DNA of 25,540 bases from an uncultured Steroidobacter sp. (GCA_946478975.1 CAMLEO010000077.1:1-25540), one strand, 5' to 3'. Shown: positions 1 through 8,364, counted from the stretch's first letter. The notes: a model not told the origin generated them from the letters alone. Made by a program: numbers and translations.

Positions 1-1
1 G

Positions 2-166
2 GAAGGCGTTCTCGACCTGCTGCCGGAATACGAGGCGGGACTGCAGGATATCGAGGGGTTCTCGCACCTCTTTGTGATCTGGGTCTTTGATCGGGCCATC
101 GGATATGAATTGGTCTGGGTGCCGCCGACGGGCAGGAGTCGGCGCTGCGCATCGATGGCGAGCTGA
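2..166 (+). pseudogene. TsaA/TrmO-family methyltransferase fragment (truncated)
   Basis: The open frame enters from the left edge and stops at 164-166. Its first ~43 residues read like the middle of TsaA/TrmO (SAM-dependent tRNA t6A37 methyltransferase family): the segment YEAGLQDIEGFSHLFVIWVF matches the conserved GL-x-x-(I/L)-E-x-FSH-L core, followed by GYELVWVPP, which corresponds to the usual aromatic-x(n)-RPP stretch. The next conserved element of the family (G-x-F-A-T-R-x-P-x-R-P-N-P) is absent; the frame instead reads an unrelated tail and stops. From about position 130 the DNA encodes an NRPS condensation domain in another frame. The gene therefore appears cut in mid-domain by a deletion or rearrangement, or the sequence is misassembled here. 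Any intact upstream part lies outside the window. Confidence 0.55.
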
Positions 167-1392
167 ACCTGCCGCTGCTGCGGGCGTGCCTCGATGCGGT
201 CACTCGCAGACACGAAGCACTGCGCACTCGGATCGTTCTAGTCGGAGACACTCCGATGCAAGCAGTGGCCCCGTGTTGGGACGGAGACATCGAGCTCGTC
301 GATGCATCGGGATGCAATGGCCGTGCTTCGGCAGCGCAACTCGCCTCGGACTTTTTGTATCAGAAGGTCGACTATCTCGCCGGCTCGCTGCTTGCTGCCA
401 GGTTGCTGAGGATCTCGGATACGGAACATCAGCTGCTGCTGGGCATCGACCACCTGGTCACCGACGGCGTCTCTTCCGGCATCGTCAGCAGCGAGCTGAC
501 GAGCTTGTATCGACATGCAGAGAAAGAGGGCGTGCTGCCGCAACCTTCCGCATCCCCCATCCACTATGGCGACTACGCGATGTGGCAGCTGGAGGGCTTG
601 GAGCAGTGGCGAGAACTGCACGAGCCTTACTGGCGCGAGTGCGTAGCAAACATGCGCAGAACCGAGTTCGTCTACGATGGCGAAGCGCCGGAGCGCGCGC
701 CGTTACGTTGGCGCATGACCGAATTTCCTCTCGGCAGGCAGTTGAGCGACCGGCTCAAAATAACTGCAGCGAGCACGGGAATGACGCTGCCGTTGGTCAT
801 GCTCGGGTTGATTGTTTCCACCTTGAGCCGCTGGTGCGGACAAACTCGTTGGACGGTGGGCATGGTCAATCACGGGCGGCATGGCCATCCCGAGCTGACC
901 TATGCAGTGGGAGCGATCCTGAGCCTGTTGCCATTGTGCTTCTCGGCGCGGGCGGACGAGCCGCTCCTCGAGACGATCAAATCGATCCACGTCGAGAATG
1001 CGACAGCCCTTGTGCATCAGGACTATGGGCGCTTGTGCGACAGTTCGTTGCCGCTCGCAGGTTTGATTCCCACGACCTACAACTGGGTTCCCACTGCATT
1101 CGGGCAGAGACAAGTTCGGCCGGGCGGAGATGGTGCAGCCGGAGCTCAGATTGCGCCGCTGTTTCTCTATCAAACGCAGGGTGAGTTGATGGGGCCGCTG
1201 CCTCAGCTGAACTTCCGCGTCCTCTCCGAAGGAGAGAACATCGGCGATGGAATCGTGATCGGCGTCATCCACCAGGAAAACGTGTTCACGCCTGCCACAA
1301 TATCGAGCTTGTGCGAGGCCGTTCGGCAGTTTGCCGCTGCCTTCGCGGCCGATCCGATGGTCAAACCCGCGTCACTTTCCGTAGCTGCGTGA
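109..1392 (+). pseudogene. NRPS condensation domain, N-terminally truncated
   Basis: The frame is open from 109 to a stop at 1390-1392 and encodes ~427 residues of a condensation (C) domain, which forms peptide bonds between carrier-bound aminoacyl groups in nonribosomal peptide synthesis. Visible elements are the first helix and RHEALRT motif (about 205-235), the catalytic motif as DHLVTDG (about 448-468; the second His, codon 451-453, is kept and the first is Asp), and YGDYAMW near 570. The usual N-terminal PLS-x-x-Q segment is missing and no ATG/GTG/TTG precedes position 256 in frame. The first ATG (256) would drop the RHE motif. No adenylation, carrier or thioesterase domain follows. It could be the tail of a larger synthetase, a stand-alone amide synthase, or a relic joined to the TsaA fragment. 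The C-domain identity is secure; functionality is doubtful. Its 3' end overlaps the convergent MFS gene by 21 bp. Confidence 0.8.
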
Positions 1393-2601
1393 CTCGATGA
1401 GCCCAGTCCGTGCAGGAGACCTGACGCGCAAGGCAGCGCAGGCAGCGATCAAGAACAAGCCGACCAGAAAATAGAACACGTTGGCGAAATCTTTATTCGA
1501 TACATCGAGGATGTATCCGATTGCGAGCGGCGACAGAAACGCTGCTACTTGCCCGACGGTGTTGACGATGCCAAAGGCTCCGCCCACCTGCTCGGGACGA
1601 ACCAGCACGAGCGGCATCGTAAAGAGCCCGGATAGAGACACGAAGAAGCACAGAAACACGATGATCAGCGCCGCCACCGCCAGCTCTCCCGTCGGCGCCA
1701 TCGCGGCGACCAGCGTCATGCCGCTGCTGATGGCAAATCCGATCGCGATGGGAACGTGGCGGTTATGTTTGAAATGTTTATCGGCCAACAGGCCGCCCAC
1801 GTAGTATCCGACTGCCCCTGCCAGAAATGGCAATGACGCATAAACCCCGGTTTTCACCAGGTGAAAACCGCGTGCTTGCAGCAAGTAGGTGGGGAGCCAA
1901 TTCATCAAGCCCCAGCCCGCCATGTTGCCGAAGAAGAGCGCGACGGCTGAGGACACCAACGCTGGAACCTTCAGACTCTCCGTGAGTGTGAGTTTCGACG
2001 CATTGGCTTTCGGCTCGGACGCAGCACGCGGAGATTCGGATGTTCGATCTTTGAGGATCCACCACATCGCTGCCGCGAGCAGCAGGCCCGGCACGATCAG
2101 GAAATGGAAAACCGACCTCCAGCCCCACACGAGAACCCATGGCGCCACCAGCAGCGGCGCGACAGCCGCGCCTATGTTGACGGAGGCCAGCTGAATGCCG
2201 TTGGCGCGTCCCACCTGCTCCTGCGGAAACCAAATCGCCACTGCCTTGGATGCAGATGATGGATAGGGGCCTTCGGCCATTCCAAACAGAATACGTACCG
2301 CGATGAGTGTTGCGAGCGAACTCGCCGCGCCAGTGAGCAGCGTGAAGATCGACCAGCCGATGATAGATAGAGTGATCGCGCGCCTGGGGCCGAATCTATC
2401 CGCCAGCAGTCCGCCCGGTATCTGCATCAGCGCGTAGCCTACGAAGAACGCGCTCAGCACGCCGCCCATCGCCATCGGCGAGAGCTGCAGATCCTTCGCC
2501 ATGAACGGCAGCGCGGTCGCAATGACCATGCGGTCCATGTAGCACAGAAAGTAACCCAGAAAGAGTAACGTCAGAATCAAGTAACGGCCGTTACTTTTCA
2601 T
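1372..2601 (-). CDS. MFS transporter, ACS (anion:cation symporter)-like family
   Basis: A 409-residue inner-membrane protein with about 12 hydrophobic segments in two halves, separated by a charged loop near residues 185-210. The N-terminal segment with YMDRMVIATALP and the conserved loop G-x-L-A-D-R-x-G-x-R-R (residues ~64-75, between TM2 and TM3) mark the major facilitator superfamily. The pattern DR-x-x-(I/L)-x-x-A-x-P and the 'MAEGPYPSSA' stretch resemble the ACS family (hexuronate, galactonate, tartrate, phthalate or other organic anion carriers). The substrate cannot be read from sequence. It lies 24 bp downstream of the S15-type hydrolase on the same strand and is probably co-transcribed, so it may import a product of that enzyme (inference). 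Its start is the ATG at 2601; the upstream ribosome-binding site is weak. Confidence 0.88.
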   Translation of the reverse strand: MKSNGRYLILTLLFLGYFLCYMDRMVIATALPFMAKDLQLSPMAMGGVLSAFFVGYALMQIPGGLLADRFGPRRAITLSIIGWSIFTLLTGAASSLATLIAVRILFGMAEGPYPSSASKAVAIWFPQEQVGRANGIQLASVNIGAAVAPLLVAPWVLVWGWRSVFHFLIVPGLLLAAAMWWILKDRTSESPRAASEPKANASKLTLTESLKVPALVSSAVALFFGNMAGWGLMNWLPTYLLQARGFHLVKTGVYASLPFLAGAVGYYVGGLLADKHFKHNRHVPIAIGFAISSGMTLVAAMAPTGELAVAALIIVFLCFFVSLSGLFTMPLVLVRPEQVGGAFGIVNTVGQVAAFLSPLAIGYILDVSNKDFANVFYFLVGLFLIAACAALRVRSPARTGLIESRSYGK

Positions 2602-2625
2602 GAGCGGCGTGCCCCATGCTCGGCG

Positions 2626-4548
2626 TCAGGACTGCTCATCAAAGTCGGTCGAGCTGGCCGGCACCACCGGTAGTACGATGCAAGAGAATTGACCTGGTCC
2701 ATGGAATATTTCCTGTTGCGCGACCACCGCCTTGGAGGACGGCACGCTTGCGACATTGTCGGCGCCGGTATTCAGATTGGGCAAAAAGAACGGGAACCAA
2801 CTCGACGATATTTCTACGCGAATGCGATGACCGCGAGCAAACAAGTTGGCCGTGCCTCGCCAGAAGCGGATGGTGTACTCGTACGTTTTTCCCGGTTGGA
2901 CGGTGCTGAGCGACGAGCCTTCGAAGCGACCGTGATGCTGCGGATCCCTGTTTCTCGCACGAAGGACGCCATCCGCCAGCAGTAGCGCGCGGCCATCGGG
3001 ATGAACATCGACGAGTCGCACCATCCAGTCGGTATCGGCTGCGGATGTGCTCGCATACAGAGTCGCTTCAATCGGGCCGATGACTTCGACTTCCGACTCG
3101 AGCGGCGGCGTTTGATAGACGAGCACGTCGTCATTGATCGCCGCAATTCGCGTGTCGACCGCGCCGTCCAGGCTGCCATTGTGATTGGCGTAGCTCACCG
3201 ACGGATCCAGGGTCGGATGCTGAGGATCGTAAACATACCTGTCCGATCCTGCCGAGCGCGGCGGCTGCGTGGTCAGGACACCATCGCCTTTGAGCGAGTT
3301 GGCGCGACCTGCCGAGGTGAAAAAGTATTTGACGTAGCGAGTTTCGGGCAGCGGCCAGTCTGCGGCAGTTCGCCAGCTGTTTCTTCCCATGACGAACAGG
3401 CGCACCGGAGGCTCGGTCTCGATGCCGTTGTCGATGCCCTTCAGATGATGGTCGAACCAGCGCATCTGCAGTTCATCGAGATCGAGCGCGGCCTGCTCGC
3501 CGTAGTCGATTCCGGCGGCAGTGCGGCTGTTACTGCTGTGTGTCCATGGACCGATGATTAGAAACGGGCGGCGTGCACGTTCGGTTGCGCCGAACTTCTT
3601 CATGTTCATGTAGTTCATCGGCGCGCCGGCGTGGCTCACGTCGAACCATCCGGTCACGTTGAGCGCCGCCGCAGCTACTTTCGAATAATGCCGTCGGTCT
3701 TGATATGCAATCTGCTGCCAGTAGTCATCGCTGGAGAGATTGTAGGTGTACCACTTGTGATACCAACTCGCGTTCTCCACGCCGCGAATTGACATCATGT
3801 CGCGATAGGGCGTGCGCTTGAGATCTTCGAAGCGTCGCTTTTGCCAGCCGCCGTAGGGCCCATCGTCGATGCTTTGGTTCACTCGCCCCGCCATGAGCGC
3901 AGCCCAGTCCGGCATCCAGCCGCCCGTGAGCGCACCCTGCTGATAAGGGCCGCTTTCGAATTGGTCGCCAGGGGCGGAAATCGGCGCGATCGCGTCCAGA
4001 TTCGGCGTCGAGAGGCTGGCTGTCCACCACTGCATCCATCCCGAATACGAGTCGCCCCACATGCCGACGTTGCCATTCGATCCGGGCTGCTGGGCCAGCC
4101 ATTCCACCAGGTCGGCACCATCGAGCTTGTGCTTGGGACTGAACGGATCCCACTCGCCTTCGGAATCGAAGCGTCCGCGAGCGTCGGCCAGCATGACGAT
4201 ATAGCCGCGCCGAGCATATGCACGCGCCTTCTCACGAAGGAACGGCACACTTCGACCATACGGCGTGATCATGAGCAGAGCCGGAAGCGGCTCGCGTGTG
4301 TTTGCTTGATAAATGTCGGCAGCGATGCGCACGTTGTCGCGCGCAGGGATCATTACGCCCCGTCGTTCGACGATCTCAGCATTTGCCGGCAACTGAACAC
4401 GTGCGGACAGCACTTGTGCCCGGATCGGCGTTGCGACCCCGAGCATCATCAGTGCCAACAACATCAGCTTGAACAATGCCGCCAAACTCAGCTCCGTACA
4501 TTGGCGTTCAGCCGCGACTCGGCTCTTGCACAGTCGCTTCGAGCTCAC
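2626..4548 (-). CDS. Secreted CocE/NonD family hydrolase (peptidase S15-like)
   Basis: A 640-residue alpha/beta hydrolase of the X-Pro dipeptidyl-peptidase/cocaine-esterase type. The N-terminus has a long basic region, then a hydrophobic stretch (about residues 26-42) ending TPIRAQ, consistent with Sec export to the periplasm. The nucleophile is Ser167 in GDSYSG, matching the family motif GxSYxG. Downstream GWFDVS and IGPWTHS supply the expected Asp and His. The C-terminal half has the jelly-roll-type X-Pro domain (for example 'WMVRLVDVHPDGRA' and 'RIRVEISSSWFP'). Family members act on esters, amides or dipeptidyl substrates including beta-lactam acyl side chains; the actual substrate is unknown. 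The start at 4548 is a GTG; a TTG about 22 codons in, preceded by GGAG, is an alternative. It is divergent from the D-amino-acid dehydrogenase and upstream of the MFS gene. Confidence 0.88.
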   Translation of the reverse strand: MSSKRLCKSRVAAERQCTELSLAALFKLMLLALMMLGVATPIRAQVLSARVQLPANAEIVERRGVMIPARDNVRIAADIYQANTREPLPALLMITPYGRSVPFLREKARAYARRGYIVMLADARGRFDSEGEWDPFSPKHKLDGADLVEWLAQQPGSNGNVGMWGDSYSGWMQWWTASLSTPNLDAIAPISAPGDQFESGPYQQGALTGGWMPDWAALMAGRVNQSIDDGPYGGWQKRRFEDLKRTPYRDMMSIRGVENASWYHKWYTYNLSSDDYWQQIAYQDRRHYSKVAAAALNVTGWFDVSHAGAPMNYMNMKKFGATERARRPFLIIGPWTHSSNSRTAAGIDYGEQAALDLDELQMRWFDHHLKGIDNGIETEPPVRLFVMGRNSWRTAADWPLPETRYVKYFFTSAGRANSLKGDGVLTTQPPRSAGSDRYVYDPQHPTLDPSVSYANHNGSLDGAVDTRIAAINDDVLVYQTPPLESEVEVIGPIEATLYASTSAADTDWMVRLVDVHPDGRALLLADGVLRARNRDPQHHGRFEGSSLSTVQPGKTYEYTIRFWRGTANLFARGHRIRVEISSSWFPFFLPNLNTGADNVASVPSSKAVVAQQEIFHGPGQFSCIVLPVVPASSTDFDEQS

Positions 4549-4585
4549 CTGTTCTTAGTAGACCGGCGTTGTGCGGCCGCTTTAC

Positions 4586-4605
4586 CCTGGAAAGCGCGTT
4601 CCAGG
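4586..4605. promoter_or_regulatory. Palindrome in the divergent hydrolase/dehydrogenase promoter region
   Basis: The sequence CCTGGAA-AGCGCG-TTCCAGG is a perfect 7-bp inverted repeat with a 6-bp centre. It sits in the 128-bp gap between the two divergent starts (4548 minus, 4677 plus). Its position suits an operator controlling both units. No regulator gene is adjacent, so the binding protein is unknown. Confidence 0.35.
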
Positions 4606-4676
4606 CGTTCAAAAGGAGGGCTGTGCTGGTGACCTTGGCCGGTCTTACCTCCAATGGAATGGGAGCGGAGGGACCT

Positions 4677-5936
4677 ATGAGAGTGATCGTCGTCGGCGGC
4701 GGCATCGTCGGTGTCACGACGGCGTACTTTCTCAACCGGCGCGGTCACGAGGTGCTGGTGCTCGATCGGGCCGAAGGAGTTGGCACCGGCGCGAGCTTCG
4801 CAAACGGCGGCTTGCTGACGCCGAGCATGGCGGATCCCTGGAATGCTCCCGGATGCTGGCGCGTCTTGCTGGCTTCTTTGTTCCGCTCCGATGCTCCTCT
4901 GCAATTGCGTGTGAACGCGCTGCCCGGCTTGCTGCAATGGGGCGTGCAGTTTCTGTTGAATTCCCGCGCGACCGTGTTCGAAAGGAACGCGCTCACAAAT
5001 TTGCGGCTCGCTTTATATTCGCGCCAGCTGATGGCCACTCTGCGGCAACAAACGGGCTTCGACTATGGGCATGGAGCCCAGGGAAGTCTGCGCATCTTTC
5101 GCGACACGGCTGCGTTCGAGCAGGCTCAGCGGCTGGCGGAGAAGCGGGCGACCGAAGGTTTGACATTCCAGCGGCTCACGCCCGAACAAACAGTGGCTCT
5201 GGAGCCGGTACTGGCACCGCTCAAAGCCGAACTGGCCGGCGGAATGTTGTATCAGGCGGACGAGAATGGCGATGCGCACCGCTTTTGCGTGTCGCTCGCG
5301 CAGCGCGCGACTGCAGCCGGAGTGGAGTTTCGTTTCAACACTCAGGCTGGCTCGCTGGAGACGCGCGCAGGCGGCATTGCTGCAATTCGCACTCAGAACG
5401 AACGCCTCACTGCTGATCGATACATCGTCGCTGCAGGCAGCCTGAGCACCGAGCTGTTACGCGACGTGGGCATCGCTTTGCCGGTGCGGCCGGTAAAGGG
5501 CTACTCATTGACGCTGTCGAATGTCGCAGCTGAAATCACACTTCGCACTCCGATCATCGACGATCAGATGCACGCTGTGGTCGTGCCGTTTGGCAACGCG
5601 ATTCGAGTCGCCGGAACGGCGGAGTTTGCCGGCTACGATCACTCGATTCCCGAAGCTCGCGTCCGCAACCTCATGACGCTCGCACGAGAAGTGCTGCCTC
5701 ACGAATATGTCGAGGCCGCGAGCAAACGTCTTTGGTGCGGTCTGCGGCCGATGTCAGCTGATGGCGTACCGATCGTCGGCGCCACGCCCATCCCGAATTT
5801 GTTCGTCAACACGGGGCATGGGCACCTCGGCTGGACATTGGCGGCGGGATCGGCGCAACTCATCACCGAGATCGTGTCTGGCGATGCGCCGACGACGGAT
5901 CCAGCGCCGGTCGCACTGACGCGCTTCGCGGCGTAA
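4677..5936 (+). CDS. DadA-like FAD-dependent D-amino-acid dehydrogenase
   Basis: A 419-residue flavoprotein of the DAO superfamily. It oxidises a D-amino acid (or another secondary or primary amine) to an imino/keto acid and passes electrons to the membrane quinone pool. The N-terminus is a Rossmann dinucleotide-binding motif, VVGGGIVG at residues 5-12, ending in an acidic residue in VLVLD. The C-terminus carries the family signature W-C-G-L-R-P-M-x-x-D-G-x-P followed by NTGHGHLGWT, as in DadA. The start is chosen at ATG 4677 because GGAGG lies 5 nt upstream and the protein then begins with the Rossmann strand. A GTG at 4629, 9 nt after a strong AAGGAGG (4613-4619), is an in-frame alternative adding 16 residues. 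It is the first gene of a four-gene operon with the ornithine-cyclodeaminase-like and M19 genes. Confidence 0.9.
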   Translation: MRVIVVGGGIVGVTTAYFLNRRGHEVLVLDRAEGVGTGASFANGGLLTPSMADPWNAPGCWRVLLASLFRSDAPLQLRVNALPGLLQWGVQFLLNSRATVFERNALTNLRLALYSRQLMATLRQQTGFDYGHGAQGSLRIFRDTAAFEQAQRLAEKRATEGLTFQRLTPEQTVALEPVLAPLKAELAGGMLYQADENGDAHRFCVSLAQRATAAGVEFRFNTQAGSLETRAGGIAAIRTQNERLTADRYIVAAGSLSTELLRDVGIALPVRPVKGYSLTLSNVAAEITLRTPIIDDQMHAVVVPFGNAIRVAGTAEFAGYDHSIPEARVRNLMTLAREVLPHEYVEAASKRLWCGLRPMSADGVPIVGATPIPNLFVNTGHGHLGWTLAAGSAQLITEIVSGDAPTTDPAPVALTRFAA

Positions 5937-5973
5937 TACTCACCGACTTCCGCATGGCGAACCCGAGGAACGC

Positions 5974-6936
5974 ATGATGCTGGTGCTGACGGCGGAACAA
6001 ATTCGTGCGCTGGCTTCCTTCCCCGATCTCATCGATTGCCTGGAGCAGGCGTTTCGCAAGCAACATTTCGCTCCACCGCGGCAGGTCATCAAAGTGCCCG
6101 GATCGAACGACGATCGATTGTTTCTGATCATGCCGGCGTTCGAAGCCAATGGCAGCGGCGCCGTGAAGTTGTCCGCTGTCTATCCCGACAATCAATCCAA
6201 GGGTCTGCCGACGATACAGGCGTTGATCGTGGTGCTTTCGGAATCAGGCACCCCCGCCGCGATTCTCGACGGCAGCATCATTACTCGAATGCGGACTGCT
6301 GCAGCGTCTGCGCTGGCGTCGAAATATCTCTCCCGCCGCGACAGCTCGACGCTGGCGATCATCGGGACCGGCGCACTCGCACCTATGATGGCTGCGGCAC
6401 ATTGCGCTGTTCGGCCGATCGAAAAAATTCATGTTTGGGGACGTCGCAGCGAGCGCACGGCTGCAACGATTGCGGAGATGCAAACGCTCATTCCAGCCAG
6501 AACGCAGGTCACGACATCGAGCTCCGTCGAGGAGGCTGTCGCTGGTGCGGACGTTGTCTCTTGCTCCACCAGCAGTACGCTGCCGCTGGTCGCCGGCAAG
6601 TGGCTGCGCCCTGGAACATTCGTCGATGCCGTCGGCAGCTTTTCACCCGGGAAGCGCGAGGTGGACGACGATGTCGTGCTGCGCGCCCGAATCTTTGTCG
6701 ACACGTTCGAAGGTGCGCTCAGTGAAGCGGGCGACATCCTGCATCCGATGCGGCGAGGCGTGATCGAGCGCACGCGCATCGAAGGAGAGCTCGCGGACCT
6801 GGTGAGCGGCAGAGTGCGCGCGCGAGAGACTTCGGAAGAGATTACTTTCTTCAAGTCCGTCGGCACGGCTATCGAGGATCTGGCGGCTTCCCGCTTGGTC
6901 ATCGCAGCTGCAGCCGCCAATGGTCTGCTCAAGTAG
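5974..6936 (+). CDS. Ornithine cyclodeaminase / mu-crystallin family protein
   Basis: A 320-residue NAD(P)-binding protein. The family includes ornithine and lysine cyclodeaminases, alanine dehydrogenases and the ketimine / delta1-pyrroline-2-carboxylate reductases. Visible landmarks are Lys65 in VKLSAVYPDN (substrate carboxylate region), the dinucleotide motif IGTGALA at about residues 129-135, and Asp218 in VDAVGSFSPGKRE, the position of the catalytic Asp in ornithine cyclodeaminase. It starts ATG-ATG at 5974, with GAGGA about 5 nt upstream. It lies 37 bp after the D-amino-acid dehydrogenase. The pairing favours an imine-reductase role, reducing the imine made by the dehydrogenase to the L-amino acid; a cyclodeaminase role is the alternative. 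Sequence alone does not separate these. Confidence 0.87.
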   Translation: MMLVLTAEQIRALASFPDLIDCLEQAFRKQHFAPPRQVIKVPGSNDDRLFLIMPAFEANGSGAVKLSAVYPDNQSKGLPTIQALIVVLSESGTPAAILDGSIITRMRTAAASALASKYLSRRDSSTLAIIGTGALAPMMAAAHCAVRPIEKIHVWGRRSERTAATIAEMQTLIPARTQVTTSSSVEEAVAGADVVSCSTSSTLPLVAGKWLRPGTFVDAVGSFSPGKREVDDDVVLRARIFVDTFEGALSEAGDILHPMRRGVIERTRIEGELADLVSGRVRARETSEEITFFKSVGTAIEDLAASRLVIAAAAANGLLK

Positions 6937-6946
6937 CGAGTTACAT

Positions 6947-7954
6947 ATGGCACCGAACGCCGCGGCCGACATTCACCGGCACAGCATCGTCATCGACGCA
7001 GTTTGTCCGCTGGTCATGCACGATCCTCAATACATCGAGTGGTACCGAGAGGGCGGTGCCACGGCGATCGCTCCGACCGTTTCCACCGTCGACAATGCTC
7101 GGACGACGCTGAACCGCCTGGCGCAGTGGCATCGTCTGTTGCGGGAGCGTGACGATCTGCTGCTCGTGCGGGAAGCAAAGGACATCGAACTCGTCAAACG
7201 CACCGGCCGCATGGGAATTTACTTTCATTGCCAGGGCACCGATCCGATCGAGGACAACCTCGATCTGATCGACCTCTATAAAGCGCTCGGCGTCGGCGTC
7301 GTGCAGCTGACTTACAACACCAGGAATCGAGTCGGCGATGGCTGCGAGGAAAGAACGGATGCCGGGCTCAGCCGCTTTGGCATCAAGTTGATCGAGCGCT
7401 TGAATCAAGCTCGCGTCGTCGTCGATTGCAGCCACACGGGGCTGCGCACTTCAATGGAAGCCATCGAGCACTCGTCTGCACCGGTCGTGCTATCCCATTC
7501 GAATCCTGCAACGATCCACGCCAGCAATCGCAATGTCTCTAATGATCTCATCGATGCAATCGCTGGGTGCGGAGGCATCATCGGCGTCGTCGGCTTCCCG
7601 GCCATGGTCGCTGCGACCACAAAGCCGTCGTTGGAACATTTGGTTGCGCACATCGACGCTGTCGTCAGCCGCGTCGGCATCGATTACGTCGGACTCGGCC
7701 TCGACTATTACTGGGGACAAGCGGGCGTTGCCAGCGATGAAGATGCGATGCGGTCTTACAACGAGTCGATCCGATCCGGCGCTTGGGGTCCTGCATATCC
7801 GCCACCGCCGCATCACTATCCCGCCGGCATCGAGACTCCGAAAACTCTGCCGAATCTAACTCACCACTTACTCGCGCGCGGGTATCGGCCCGATGATGTG
7901 ACGAAGATTTTGGGAGGCAACTGGCTGCGTGTGCTCCGCGCCGTGTGGGGCTGA
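6947..7954 (+). CDS. M19 (renal/membrane dipeptidase) family protein, atypical metal site
   Basis: A 335-residue TIM-barrel amidohydrolase-like protein of peptidase family M19, whose classical members use two zinc ions to cleave dipeptides, including those with a C-terminal D-residue. Conserved elements: ALGVG-x-x-QLTYNTRN (~113-128), VDCSH with His163, LSHS with His184 followed by ASNRNVSND, and a late GLGLDYY. The His163-His184 spacing of 21 equals that of the two zinc histidines of human DPEP1 (198 and 219). The N-terminal His-x-Asp ligand pair is replaced by IDAVCP (residues 16-21), and the bridging Glu by Gln96 in CQGT. No signal peptide is seen, so it is probably cytoplasmic. The start is ATG 6947, 10 bp after the upstream stop; an in-frame ATG at 6920 would overlap that gene. 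A full peptidase activity is uncertain. Confidence 0.85.
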   Translation: MAPNAAADIHRHSIVIDAVCPLVMHDPQYIEWYREGGATAIAPTVSTVDNARTTLNRLAQWHRLLRERDDLLLVREAKDIELVKRTGRMGIYFHCQGTDPIEDNLDLIDLYKALGVGVVQLTYNTRNRVGDGCEERTDAGLSRFGIKLIERLNQARVVVDCSHTGLRTSMEAIEHSSAPVVLSHSNPATIHASNRNVSNDLIDAIAGCGGIIGVVGFPAMVAATTKPSLEHLVAHIDAVVSRVGIDYVGLGLDYYWGQAGVASDEDAMRSYNESIRSGAWGPAYPPPPHHYPAGIETPKTLPNLTHHLLARGYRPDDVTKILGGNWLRVLRAVWG

Positions 7955-7959
7955 GCTTT

Positions 7960-8364
7960 ATGACGAAGTCACCAGTGGTCTTGGGATGGATTGTTTCTTT
8001 TGTTGTCGGTGCGCTGGCCGGTGCGGCTCTCATCAGCAAAGGCCAGCTCGTTGGATTCCATGCAGAACAAAAGCACGCGTACCTGGTGGCTGCCTGGGAC
8101 GTGAAAGATCCCAACGAGCTCAAACCTTTCCTGGAGATCGCGATTCCGCTGGCCATGAAGGCCGGCCTCAAGCCGATCGCAGCCTCCGAGCCCAAGGTGC
8201 TGGAAGGCACGTGGCCCTTCACCGGCACACTGATCATCCAAGAATATCGCTCCATGGACGATCTACTGAGCTTCTGGAACTCGGACGCGCATAGGAATGC
8301 GTTGAAGCTGCGTAAAGACCTGGTGAACAGCCAGTTCGTCGTCGCCGTCGAGCCCGATCGGTAG
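7960..8364 (+). CDS. DUF1330 domain protein with N-terminal membrane anchor
   Basis: A 134-residue protein. Residues ~7-30 form one hydrophobic segment (GWIVSFVVGALAGAALI) that is either a membrane anchor or an uncleaved signal. The rest is a DUF1330 ferredoxin-like fold domain (dimeric alpha-beta barrel superfamily): YLVAAWDVKDPNEL, then VLEGTWPFTG, IIQEYRSMDDLLSFWNS and a closing R-K. No enzymatic function is established for DUF1330. The ATG at 7960 follows the M19 stop by 5 bp, so it is very likely the last gene of the operon; an in-frame GTG at 7945 is possible. The standard DUF1330 protein is ~95 residues and lacks the anchor. Confidence 0.8.
   Translation: MTKSPVVLGWIVSFVVGALAGAALISKGQLVGFHAEQKHAYLVAAWDVKDPNELKPFLEIAIPLAMKAGLKPIAASEPKVLEGTWPFTGTLIIQEYRSMDDLLSFWNSDAHRNALKLRKDLVNSQFVVAVEPDR

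Noticed and set aside
87..1184. Long open frame (365 codons) overlapping the condensation domain
   Set aside because: Its translation is Arg/Ser/Ala-rich and without family features; it is a GC-driven shadow of the C domain, which lies in another frame.
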